Assembly (NCBI RefSeq): GCF_030252425.1
Contig: NZ_CP126994.1
Coordinates: forward strand, 4,025,001 to 4,089,000
Direction of reading: 5' to 3'
Length of the DNA: 64,000 bases
DNA from: Acidisoma sp. PAMC 29798
GTDB taxonomy: Bacteria > Pseudomonadota > Alphaproteobacteria > Acetobacterales > Acetobacteraceae
The position numbers were made by a program, and so were the translations under genes. Of the stretch, positions 35,330 through 44,075 are shown in pieces (position 1 is the first letter of the stretch; each line of letters begins with the position of its first letter). The notes beneath the pieces were generated by a model. That model was not told the DNA's origin. It made no database searches and saw only the letters and a program-made list of their open reading frames with translations.

Positions 35330-35492
35330 CTGAATGCTGCAAAGCGACTTGGGCGCGGTGATGAACGCGCTCACTCTTCCCTGGAGCAATGGCCAGACAG
35401 AGGGCCAAATCAGCCGACTGAAGACCCTGAAGCGCTCCATGTATGGCCGCTCGGGAGTGGAATCGTTGCGAGCTCGGGTTCTTCCGTTCTGA
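35330..35492 (+). pseudogene. ISL3-family transposase C-terminal scrap
   Basis: One frame reads GAVMNALTLPWSNGQTEGQI, SRLKTLKRSMYGRSGVESLR, ARVLPF to TGA at 35490. This is the highly conserved ISL3 C-terminal motif (WSNGQTEGxxxRLKxxKRxMYGR). It is in the same orientation as the N-terminal scrap at 24319, so the two bracket the sugar cluster. Confidence 0.8.
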
Positions 35493-35936
35493 ATGCATTG
35501 CCTGCACCGAGAACTAGGCAGGACCTAGCCCGCGGTCTGACGATGCATGCGCAGTTAGGCGCGCCCCGCAAGACGCTCCTGAAAGACGCCGAAGAAGCGG
35601 CCGAGTTGGTGCTCCTGTCGCGGCGTGGAAATGCGACGCTTGAAGGTTGATGCTGGGTGGGGTGACAAGTATTCGATATACCGGAGAGACGGATGCGACA
35701 TTCTCTCCGGAGGCTTATTGCGCGCCCCTGGTCAGAAGCTGCCTGGCACATCCGCTACCCGCGTCCCCGGTATCAGTCGATAGCGGTGACACGCGTTCGA
35801 CCCATTCGGCAACCTCATCGCCCTCGCCATGACGGCAGGCAGCGATCAGCGCGGCGACAGAGTCCTGCCGTTTCGTCGAGATTGGGGGTCCGGTAGATGC
35901 CGTAATGGGTTTGCACCAGAGCCCCCACCACGACCT
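35493..35936. other. Decayed sequence, no intact gene
   Basis: 444 bases with broken frames. A short piece (FDPFGNLIALAM at about 35800) resembles the C-terminal strand of VOC/glyoxalase-fold proteins, too short to be sure. Just downstream, frames leading into the DJ-1-like fragment are interrupted by a stop near 35912. Confidence 0.35.
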
Positions 35937-36460
35937 TTGAGGACTGCCCCGTACTCGACGTGATCTGCGTGCCCGGTGGACCAGGTCAGATCTCGCTTAT
36001 GGACGACGAAGAAACACTTCAATTCCTGCGGCGTGTTGCGGCGGATTGTCACCTGATCACCTCCGTCTGCACAGGATCGCTTGTTCTGGGGGCGGCCGGT
36101 TTGCTCTTCGGATACCGCGCAACCTGCCACTGGTCCTCGATCGATCAACTCAGTTTGCTCGGCGCCGAGCCTGTTTCCGAGCGTGTCGTGCGTGACCGAA
36201 ATCGGATCACCGGCGCTGGGGTGACCTCCGGCATCGATTTCGCGCTCACCGTTGTTGCGGATCTCCTCGGCAAGGACGCCGCACAGGAGATCCAACTTCA
36301 GATGGAATATGATCCTGAGCCACCCTATCAGACTGGATCGCCTCGAACGGCGCCTCCGGCTCTAGTTGCCGCCATACACGAAAAGATCGCCACCTTTATC
36401 GCGTGTCGTCGGGTCGCCACGGAGCGAGCTGCAGAGAGGCTGATGTCGCGTGAGTCCTAA
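35937..36460 (+). pseudogene. DJ-1/PfpI-family protein (isonitrile-hydratase-like), N-terminus lost
   Basis: Reads TTFEDCPVLDVICVPGGPGQ, DDEETLQFLRRVAADCHLIT, SVCTGSLVLGAAGLLFGYRA, TCHWSSIDQLSLLGAEPVSE, then NRITGAGVTSGIDFALTVVA and an intact C-terminus. The nucleophile-elbow Cys (SVCTGS) is kept. Full-length relatives have about 60 more N-terminal residues; here these are frameshifted or absent, with a stop around 35912. No good start codon is visible before 35960. Confidence 0.75.
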
Positions 36461-36636
36461 AACTTGCAACAGCCAGTGTCGACCCAATCCTGTCGCCTAG
36501 GACGCCCGTGAACGGTTCGGAAAGCGGCCGTCGGCCGTCGCGTCATGGAGGCGGGTATGCGCCCCATCCGGTGTGGATTGGTTACTCCGACTAAGAGCTG
36601 CTTGTGTCGGTGATCGCGATGATAGTTTGAGGTGCC

Positions 36637-37440
36637 TTAGTTGGCGAGTTTCTCCACGATCATGCTGAGCAACTCCCGCATTCGGGCCAATCGCCTCAGA
36701 TCACGATGGTAGCCGACGAAGGTGTCTCGCCCTGGGGGCGGCTCAGCGAGATCGAACGCGACTATATTCGGCGTCACGTCGCCCAGAGGGCGCGGCAGAA
36801 CCGCAAAACCTGCGCCGCGAGAGCAGAGTTGCGCCTGCACTTCTCGATTGTTGCTACGGTGAACGACGGTCGCGTTCGGCAAGAGGCGTTTCAGCCAGAC
36901 CGCGTCTGGCATCGCCGAAAAGTCGATGTTCATGGTGATCACCTGCGAACCGGCGCCGTCACCCAAACGCGGTTGATCGCTCCCCGCCAAACCATAAAGC
37001 CCGTATGGGATATGCATCAACCGGCGCGAAATGACTTCAGGCTCGTCGAAGGGCTTGATGCGGAAGACCATGTCCGCCTCTCGCCGCGGCAGGCTGTAAA
37101 GCCGCGCATCGGTCAACAATTCGACGCAGACGAGCGGATGCCGACGGCCAAACTCGGCCAGCACGGGCGCCAGCATGAAGGTGCCAAACCAATCCGAGGA
37201 GGAAAGCCGCAGCATTCCCTGCAACTGTGCCTCCTGGCCTGCCAACTGCCGCTGGAACGCCAGGACTTCCTCTTCGACGCGCTCAGCGTGGCCGAGCACG
37301 GAAGATCCTTCGCTGGTGAGCACAAAACCCTCTCTTGTGCGTTGAAACAGCGTCTGCCCAACGGCGGCTTCCAGCGCGCGTAGGCGCCGCCCCATCGTCG
37401 GCTGCAGGAGGCCCAATTCGCATAGGCTCGGACCGAAGAC
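36637..37440 (-). pseudogene. LysR-family regulator, 5'-truncated
   Basis: Contains the second half of the HTH (LCELGLLQPTMGRRLRALEA, AVGQTLFQRTREGFVLTSEG), a complete effector domain (MLRLSSSDWFGTFMLAPVLA, LVCVELLTDARLYSLPRREA, DMVFRIKPFDEPEVISRRLM) and the natural C-terminus. The first 20-25 residues of the HTH are missing. At about 37440 the frame joins antisense sequence from a methyltransferase pseudogene, so the native start is gone. Confidence 0.75.
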
Positions 37441-38325
37441 CGCATCGCACCTAGCCCGCCATAGCCCACCAGCTGGCCGCCACGCCACAGCGCGACCGAG
37501 CCGTCCGCTGCGTCCACGATCCCAAATGGTTCGGATGGTATCCCAGGGCGTTGCTCCGGTGGCTCGCCCTCACCGAAGACGGCAAAGCCCGGTGCGGTGC
37601 GGCCCAGGAAGGTACGAAACGCTATCACGGCGCTGCCCGCCATGCCATCCGGCCCCATGGCGAGAGGCAGTTTGACGCGGCGCGAGGGCGCGCCCTTGAT
37701 CTCGTCCCAGAATGGCAACGCCGGCAAGGCAAAACGCAGCTGGGGGCGCTGCTGCCGCGAACCCAGCAAAGGCACGAACCAGCCTGATATGGACCGCTCC
37801 GCCATAAATCCGCTCCCCTCGCGGCGCAGGAGTGTGACTTGGCAGCCGCCGCCCCGCAGCTCGACTGGAACGAGCAGGCGGCCGCCCTCGGCCATCTGGT
37901 CGAAGAGTGCGTCGGGCACCTCCCAGCTGGCGGCAGTGATCATCACGCGGTTGGAGGGCGCGCCCTCGGCTGGCCATGGGCGCCATCGGCGGCGAATACG
38001 CACACGTTGCCAGTCCCGAGCCTGACAAGATCAGCCCGGCTTTGTGCGGCGAGTTCTGGGATGATCTCGATCCCCGTCACTTGGCCGTCATCGCCGACCA
38101 GACGCGCCATCACGGACGCGAGCCAGCCGGAGCCCGAGCCAATCTCCAGCACGCGATGCCCGGTTGCAGGTCGAGCATGGATAGAAGCCAGAGCACGTAG
38201 CTCGGTTGCGAGTTTGTGGAGGGCAGCTCTTTGCCGGCCGCATCGACGTGACTCATCACAGCGTCGCTGTAGACGTCGGGCAAAGCCAGCCACAACAACA
38301 AGCCGGGGCATCGGCGAACACGCAA
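37441..38325 (-). pseudogene. Protein-L-isoaspartate O-methyltransferase-like, frameshifted
   Basis: Pieces in order across three frames: ALPDVYSDAVMSHVDAAGKE, LPSTNSQPSYVLWLLSMLDL; then HRVLEIGSGSGWLASVMARL, VGDDGQVTGIEIIPELAAQS; then EGAPSNRVMITAASWEVPDA, LFDQMAEGGRLLVPVEL. The SAM-binding motif (LEIGSGSG) and the PIMT TAA...P..L..QL..GG block are recognisable. N-terminus missing; at least two frame changes. PIMT repairs isoaspartyl damage, but this copy cannot. Confidence 0.75.
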
Positions 38326-38379
38326 GTTTATTTTGCGAAGACGATCCCGATGAGTCGTTTCAGGAGAGCTGATCCAACG

Positions 38380-39070
38380 TCAGTCCTCGTCACGACCCAA
38401 AAAAGGATAGGACCTGTTGACGAAAGACGGTAGCCAAATACGAATGGCGGCCAGTTGGAGAAAGCCGAGAAAAGACAGGGCAGTTTTGTCGTATCTGGTG
38501 GCAATGCGGCGTGACTGTTTGAGGCGGTTGAACATTCGTTCGATGCGGTTGCGATCACGATAGGCACGAAAGTCGCAGGCAATCGTCTCCTTTCGATTGG
38601 CCCTCGGCGGGATCACAGGGAGGATGCCCTTCATTAAAAGGCTGGTCCTGACGTTATCCCCGTCATAGCCCTTGTCGGCGAGCATCAACCTCGGATTCGA
38701 GACAGGCAATGCCACCAGCTCATCAACGGCCTGATCGTCGGATGCTTCTCCACCGGTCAGGACGAAGCCGAGATGGCGGCCCTGACCGTCCGCACGGGCG
38801 TGGATCTTGCTCGTAAAGCCGCCGCAGCTTCGACCAAAGCCCTCCTTATGAGTCCCCCTTTAGCGCCCGCTGCCTGAGAGTGGCCGCGGATCATGGTGCT
38901 GTCCATCATGTGCTGCCAGTTGTCGGTCAGTCCGAGTTCAACCAGCGTTTCGAGCAGCGCGTCCCAGACGCTCTGCGCCGCCCAACGTCTGAACCGCACG
39001 TAGACCGAGTTCCACTTTCCGTAGCGCTCGTGCATGTCGCGACAACCCGTTTGCACCCAGACCTCGGTTT
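38380..39070 (-). pseudogene. IS5-family transposase, broken
   Basis: N-terminal piece YGKWNSVYVRFRRWAAQSVW, NWQHMMDSTMIRGHSQAAGA. After a frame slip near 38840 the C-terminal part follows: PRLMLADKGYDGDNVRTSLL, ANRKETIACDFRAYRDRNRI, ERMFNRLKQSRRIATRYDKT. DDE residues are present in pieces (DSTMIRGH, ADKGYD, RDRNRIERMF). The first 40-50 residues and clear terminal repeats are missing. Confidence 0.8.
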
Positions 39071-39072
39071 CA

Positions 39073-39702
39073 TCATAGCCCTCTACAAATTGGCTCGCCC
39101 CCTTGGCCTTCACCAACCTGAGCCTCACCTGGTCCTGGTCCTGTTGGGCAAGGATACGTCACTTGGGATTGTTGTGCGGGCGCCGCGTGGCAGAGGTCAT
39201 GACCCATGGCGTCAAGACAACGACTGGCCTTGCTAGCTTCAAGTGTGTTTATTATCGCGTTATTCCGCGCGATCGACGGTGCTAGAAAGTCTTGCACCGC
39301 CTTATTTCTTGCTTCTACGATAGCCCGATATTTATTCTGCCATACGCGAGCGCGCTCTCTATCATGGGCAGCCAGAATCTCTTGCGCCTCCGGCATCATC
39401 TTCGCAATTTCTAAGTCATATTTTATTATATCTGGTGGGGCTAGTCCGGCACGAATGCTTTGTTGATCAGCAGCGATCTGTTGAGCAGTATCGGCGGCAG
39501 TAAGTGTTCCCGTACCCACACTCGTATTGGTCGTGTTTGGGACATAGGCGCTCTGTGCGGTGGTTACCTCCGCCACATTGTTATGTGGCCCGTCCGTCAC
39601 GCAGGCCGAGAGAGACAAGCCTACGATTAACAGGACCGATCCTTTTTTCAGAAAGGTCAGAAAAAATCGTTCATGAACGAAAGGGATAAGTGCCGTCTGC
39701 AT
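39073..39702 (-). CDS. Lipoprotein, hypothetical
   Basis: 209 residues from ATG 39702. Signal with basic FLKKGSVLLIVGLSLSAC, lipobox LSAC. The mature region is helical (DIIKYDLEIAKMMPEAQEIL, RVWQNKYRAIVEARNKAVQD), with cysteines near the C-terminus (RCLDAMGHDLCHA, YPCPTGPG). The last 40 residues overlap antisense of the IS5 remnant, so the native C-terminus may have been replaced. Composition is lower in GC than its neighbours. No family recognised. Confidence 0.55.
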   Translation of the reverse strand: MQTALIPFVHERFFLTFLKKGSVLLIVGLSLSACVTDGPHNNVAEVTTAQSAYVPNTTNTSVGTGTLTAADTAQQIAADQQSIRAGLAPPDIIKYDLEIAKMMPEAQEILAAHDRERARVWQNKYRAIVEARNKAVQDFLAPSIARNNAIINTLEASKASRCLDAMGHDLCHAAPAQQSQVTYPCPTGPGPGEAQVGEGQGGEPICRGL

Positions 39703-39982
39703 AAGGTCACGCCTCTCCTGGGTATCGTCTATGAGTGTTCGGAACATGGCATTTCTTATGTGCTATTGTGATCGGCTCGCCAAGATGGGGGCGCATCGAA
39801 GGCAAGCGCCGGAGCCTGCTGACGTAAGTCCTTTCTTTCCTCCACCAGAAGTGAGTCCTTGGTTATCGTCAAACCCATCGTGTCGGTATTTCTCCGTGCG
39901 GTCGAGCGCGGCTTCTCCGCCCGGCAATACTCTCTCGGGTTCCGCTGCAAACATTGGCGTGAGACAGTCTGCTCCAGACGCG

Positions 39983-40090
39983 ATGCTTTCCGGCCTGATC
40001 GCGGCCGCAATTCTCTTCCTCGGCGCGCGCTTCTGGTTGGCGCCCGCCACCGCATCGGCCGGGTTCGGCATTGCCGATTCACCCGCGCCG
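39983..40090 (+). pseudogene. DUF4267-like membrane protein, N-terminal scrap
   Basis: Reads MLSGLIAAAILFLGARFWLA then PATASAGFGIADSPAP, which fits the start of small DUF4267 membrane proteins (LGARFLLAPxxAAAGFGI). It is cut at about 40090, where the IS21 helper gene begins. Confidence 0.5.
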
Positions 40091-40103
40091 TCGACCGGAT
40101 TTA

Positions 40104-40790
40104 CCGCGGATCAGCGACATCATCACCGTCGACACCGCTCGCTTGCCCTTGTTGCTCAACGAACTGCGGCTGCCGACCATCGCGGCAATGTGGCCGAGCT
40201 TCACGAAACGGGCCGATCGGGAAGGCTGGCCCGCGGCGCGTCTGCTGGCCACGCTCACCGAGCTCGAACTCGCGGAGCGGGCCCAGCGACGCATCTAACG
40301 ACACATGGTCGAGGCGCGCCTGCCCTCCGGCAAGACCTTGGACACGCTGGACTTCGCCGCCCTGCCCATGCTCAGCCGCGCGCATATCACCGCCCTTGTG
40401 AGCGGCGATGGCTGGATCAACTCAGGCGGCACCGTCCTGCTGTTTGGCCCGAGCGGGTCCGGCAAATCGCATCTCGCTGCGGCCTTTGGCCATGCCTTGG
40501 TGGAGAACGGCTACCGAGTCCTGTTCACCCGGACGACCGATCTGGTGCAGCGTCTGCAGCAGGCGTGTCAGTCCTTGTCGCTCGAAAACGCCATCTAGAA
40601 GCTCGACACGTATCACCTGCTGATCCTCGATGACCTCTGCTACGTCCGCAAGGATCAGGCCGAGACCTCCGTGCTGTTCGAGCTGATCGCCGCCCGCTAC
40701 GAGCGGCGGAGCCTGATGGTAACCGCCAATCACGCCTTTGGAGAATGGACGAGCGTCTTGCCGGATGCCGCAATGACGCTTGCTGCTCTG
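40104..40790 (+). pseudogene. IS21 helper ATPase IstB with two nonsense codons
   Basis: A single frame carries ITVDTARLPLLLNELRLPTI, Walker A VLLFGPSGSGKSHLAAAFGH, Walker [21 protein letters not shown] and [40 protein letters not shown]. In-frame TAA at 40296-40298 and TAG at 40596-40598 split it, and the C-terminal 30 residues are replaced after LVHHS. The istA partner is absent. IstB would be the AAA+ target-selection ATPase; this copy is dead. Confidence 0.9.
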
Positions 40791-40904
40791 GATCGCCTCG
40801 TCCACCACTCGGTATCTTTGCTGGCCACAGCGATCGGACCCGCAGAACATCCACGATTTCCGCCCGAGAGCTATGCCGCGTAACGCGCGTTCGGCCGTAT
40901 TGTT

Positions 40905-40968
40905 CGGTGCACACCCGAGCTTCGGCAGCTACAGGGTGAGTTGCGCGCCCAGTACTACTACCGCAAGT
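40905..40968 (+). pseudogene. ISKra4-family transposase internal scrap
   Basis: Reads RCTPELRQLQGELRAQYYYR. The first 13 residues are the same as those in the ISKra4 transposase at 51514-52881 (RCTPELRQLQGEL). Only about 20 codons remain. It marks the left side of the second sugar cluster. Confidence 0.6.
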
Positions 40969-41194
40969 CGTGTCCCAGTCAGTGGTGCTGCGCGGCGATC
41001 TGGACCAGAACCGTGTTGCCTCACCCAGCGATGCTAACCGGTCCAGATCTCCGCGCAGCAAGCCCCTCCCCATCATCATACGGGAGATGCCCGCTCGACA
41101 AGAATTTGCGACAGAACCCCTTATCATGCCGATCGGCATCGAAACCCGTGCCGTTTGACATCGTGCAGCGCAACAGCCGCCAAACTCGATCAGT

Positions 41195-42271
41195 TCAGAG
41201 CCTCAACTCAGTCTGGGCGCTGAATAGAGAGATCTTCGTCAAATCAACCCCAAAGCCGATCACGCCATGCAGTTCCCGGGCGACCGCCGGTGCAACACGG
41301 GCGGACACGACTTTCCCCCCGACCTTGAACCAGCACAGCGTATCTGCGCCCATTGGCTCCAAGAACGAGACGGTGCCCCTGAACGAAGCCCGGTCGTCCG
41401 CAACGACGTGCAGATCTTCTGGTCTGACCCCGAAGATGACATCCTGATCCGCGGTCGGCTCAGCGAATGCATAGGCGCCGACATCCAGGTGCGCCATGCC
41501 GATATCCACGATCCGGCGGCCCGCGAGGGTCTCTAGACGCCCCGGAATGAAGTTCATGGCGGGGGAGCCTACAAAGCTGGCCACAAAGAGACTCGAAGGA
41601 CGTTCATAGATCGTCGCCGGATCGGCGCATTGCACGATCGCACCGCCCTTCATCACAGCAATCCGAGATGCGAGCGTCATCGCCTCGATCTGATCATGGG
41701 TCACGTAGACGATCGTGCAGCCAAGCTCGGCATGGAGCTTCTTCAGCTCGATCCGCGTTTCAGTCCGCAGCTTGGCATCGAGATTTGAGAGCGGTTCGTC
41801 GAAGAGATAGACCGCCGCACGCCGCACCAAAGCCCGGCCGATAGCGACACGCTGCCGCTGGCCGCCGGAGAGCGCGCCCGGCCTGCGGTCAAGCAGTCCC
41901 TCGATCTGCAGCAGCTTGCTCGCCCAGGCGAGCCGCAGCGCGATTTCGGCTTTCGCGACGCCCGCCACACGCAAACCGAAGGTTAGGTTTCGCCGCACCG
42001 ACATGGTCGGGTACAGAGCGTAGGACTGAAAGACCATCGCGATGCCACGTTCACTTGGCTCAACCTTGCTCACGTCGCGGCCACGAATGTGGATCGAACC
42101 GGAATTGATCTCATCCAGGCCGGCAATCGCATTCAGCAGCGTCGACTTTCCGCAGCCCGACGGTCCCAGCAAAACGATGAACTCGCCCTCCTCAACTTTT
42201 AGGGTGATGTCGCGCAGCACGTCGACTGCGCCGTAGGACTTGATGAGATGCTCAATAGAGATGTCAGACAT
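41195..42271 (-). CDS. Sugar ABC transporter ATPase (MalK/UgpC family)
   Basis: 358 residues. Walker A FIVLLGPSGCGKSTLLNAIA, Q-loop MVFQSYALYPTMSVRRNLTF, signature LSGGQRQRVAIGRAL, Walker B AAVYLFDEPLSNLDAKLR, H-loop IVYVTHDQIEAMTLASRIAV. The C-terminal TOBE regulatory region (VIFGVRPEDLHVVADD) is complete. Energises uptake at the cytoplasmic face of the membrane. It is last in the operon, 2 bp after permease 42274-43149. Because MalK-type ATPases are often shared, it may also power the transporter at 30807-33867, which lacks one. Confidence 0.95.
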   Translation of the reverse strand: MSDISIEHLIKSYGAVDVLRDITLKVEEGEFIVLLGPSGCGKSTLLNAIAGLDEINSGSIHIRGRDVSKVEPSERGIAMVFQSYALYPTMSVRRNLTFGLRVAGVAKAEIALRLAWASKLLQIEGLLDRRPGALSGGQRQRVAIGRALVRRAAVYLFDEPLSNLDAKLRTETRIELKKLHAELGCTIVYVTHDQIEAMTLASRIAVMKGGAIVQCADPATIYERPSSLFVASFVGSPAMNFIPGRLETLAGRRIVDIGMAHLDVGAYAFAEPTADQDVIFGVRPEDLHVVADDRASFRGTVSFLEPMGADTLCWFKVGGKVVSARVAPAVARELHGVIGFGVDLTKISLFSAQTELRL

Positions 42272-42273
42272 GG

Positions 42274-43149
42274 TTATCCTTTCACCGCCCCGGAGGCGAT
42301 GCCGCGGACAAAATAGCGCCCCGAAATCAGATAGACGACGAGCGGTGGCAAGGCCGTCAGAATTGTCGCCGCCATATTGACGTTATACTCGACGCTGCCA
42401 TGGGCATTGACGACAATGTTATTGAGTTCGACGGTCATCGGCTGGTTCTGCTGCCCGGCGAAGATCAGGCCGAGAAGAAAGTCATTCCAGATGCCGGTGA
42501 CTTGAAGGATCAGTGCCACGATCAGCATGTTCACCGACATCGGAAGCAGAATCTCGAAGAAAATGCGGAAGAAACCGGCGCCGTCGACCCGCGCGGCCTT
42601 GATGAGATCGGCTGGGATCGACACGAAGTAATTGCGGAACAGCATGGTCATCAGCGGCATTCCAAAGACGATGTGCAGACAGACGATGCCCGGTAGCGTT
42701 CCATAGATGCCAACGAAGCTCGTGATCTTTACAAGCGGATAGATGATGACCTGATAGGGAATGAAGGCGCCGATCATCAGGGCGAGCAAAATCGCGTCAG
42801 CTCCCCGGAAACGCCAAATCGCCAGCGCATATCCCGTGATCGCACCGCAGAAAATGGACAGGATCACACTCGGGATGAGAATGCGGATCGAATTCCAAAA
42901 GCCGGCCGATATGCCGTTGCAATCCAAACCCGTGCAGGCATGGCTCCAGGCCTTGTTCCAGGCGGAGAGGTTGAGCGTGGCGGGCAGCGAGAAGATCGTC
43001 CCCGTCTGGATCTCGTTCATCGTCTTGAACGAGGTCAGCAGCATGATGACGAGCGGAATGGCAAAGAGCAGTGCGACGAGGATCAAGACGCCATGGATCC
43101 CGGTCCGCGCCCAGGACGGGCGCGCGGGCGTCTGAGTGACGAGGCTCAT
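42274..43149 (-). CDS. Glucose-type ABC transporter permease (GtsC-like)
   Basis: 291 residues, six TM segments. It carries CTGLDCNGISAGFWNSIRIL, a loop seen in glucose/mannose permeases of the GtsC type, then the EAA loop (VSIPADLIKAARVDGAGFFR, IFFEILLPMSVNMLIVALIL) and VTGIWNDFLLGLIFAGQQNQ. It ends VYLISGRYFVRGIASGAVKG, also typical. Inner membrane. One base separates it from the stop of the preceding permease gene. Confidence 0.93.
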   Translation of the reverse strand: MSLVTQTPARPSWARTGIHGVLILVALLFAIPLVIMLLTSFKTMNEIQTGTIFSLPATLNLSAWNKAWSHACTGLDCNGISAGFWNSIRILIPSVILSIFCGAITGYALAIWRFRGADAILLALMIGAFIPYQVIIYPLVKITSFVGIYGTLPGIVCLHIVFGMPLMTMLFRNYFVSIPADLIKAARVDGAGFFRIFFEILLPMSVNMLIVALILQVTGIWNDFLLGLIFAGQQNQPMTVELNNIVVNAHGSVEYNVNMAATILTALPPLVVYLISGRYFVRGIASGAVKG

Positions 43150-43150
43150 G

Positions 43151-44020
43151 TCAGACTCTCCGCCGGGTCTGAAGATAGAGATAGGGAGCGAGCGTAATCA
43201 CGACCGTCGCCAGCATCGCCATAGCCGCAGCGGAGGCCTGGCCGATATTGCCGCGTTCGAACGCCATATCGACGACGAACTTGCCCGGCACGTCGCTGCT
43301 GAAACCGGGGCCGCCCTGCGTCATCGCGACGACAAGGTCGTAGCTTTTCACGACGGTGATCATGAGCAGCACCATATTCGTCACCATGATCGGCTGCAGC
43401 ATCGGCAGCACGATGCTCCAATACGTGCGCCATTTCGGAATGCCTTCGACGCGCGATGCGCGCCAGATATCGCTGTCGATGCCGCGCAGCCCGGCGAGGG
43501 TGATGGCCATGACGAGACCCGATGACTGCCAGACCGCCGCGATGACGATCGTGTAGATCGACATGTCGCGCCGGACGATCCAGTCGAAGGTGAAGCTGGT
43601 CCATCCCAGAGTCTGGACGAAGTGCTGCAGCCCCAGTGTCGGGTTCAGGAACCACTGCCAGGCAAGACCAGTAACGATGAAGGACATCGAGAGCGGATAA
43701 AGTAGAAGCGTGCGGAAGATCGCCTCGCCGCGCACGTTCTGGTCAATCAGTATGGCGAGGATAGTTCCGATCACGATCGCGAAGCTCACGAAGAGCACAC
43801 CAAAAATGATCATGTTCGTGAAGGCGGTGTGCCAGCGTGCCGTGTGCAGCAGCCGCGTGTACTGGACCAGGCCGGCGAAAGCGTAATTCGGGAACAGACC
43901 CGACCGCGTGAAGGAGATATAGGCGCTCCATAAGATCGGCATGTAGAAGCAGATCACCATCACGAACACGGTCGGCATAACGACGAGTTTCGCGGTGGCC
44001 CTGTTGAATCCGACCTTCAT
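43151..44020 (-). CDS. Glucose-type ABC transporter permease (GtsB-like)
   Basis: 289 residues with TM segments such as LVVMPTVFVMVICFYMPILW and MIIFGVLFVSFAIVIGTILA. EAA loop AGLRGIDSDIWRASRVEGIP, KWRTYWSIVLPMLQPIMVTN; then VVAMTQGGPGFSSDVPGKFV. MalF-type partner of the GtsC-like subunit. Follows the binding-protein gene by 55 bp. Confidence 0.92.
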   Translation of the reverse strand: MKVGFNRATAKLVVMPTVFVMVICFYMPILWSAYISFTRSGLFPNYAFAGLVQYTRLLHTARWHTAFTNMIIFGVLFVSFAIVIGTILAILIDQNVRGEAIFRTLLLYPLSMSFIVTGLAWQWFLNPTLGLQHFVQTLGWTSFTFDWIVRRDMSIYTIVIAAVWQSSGLVMAITLAGLRGIDSDIWRASRVEGIPKWRTYWSIVLPMLQPIMVTNMVLLMITVVKSYDLVVAMTQGGPGFSSDVPGKFVVDMAFERGNIGQASAAAMAMLATVVITLAPYLYLQTRRRV

Positions 44021-44075
44021 GCGGTCATTGTCCTTGTAAAGGGAAGCCCCGAGGGGCCTCCCTTATGGCGTGAGG

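Noticed and set aside
39731-40633. Plus-strand frame of 300 codons
   Set aside because: It runs across the DUF4267 scrap and then out of frame through istB; the istB frame is different and clearly the coding one.
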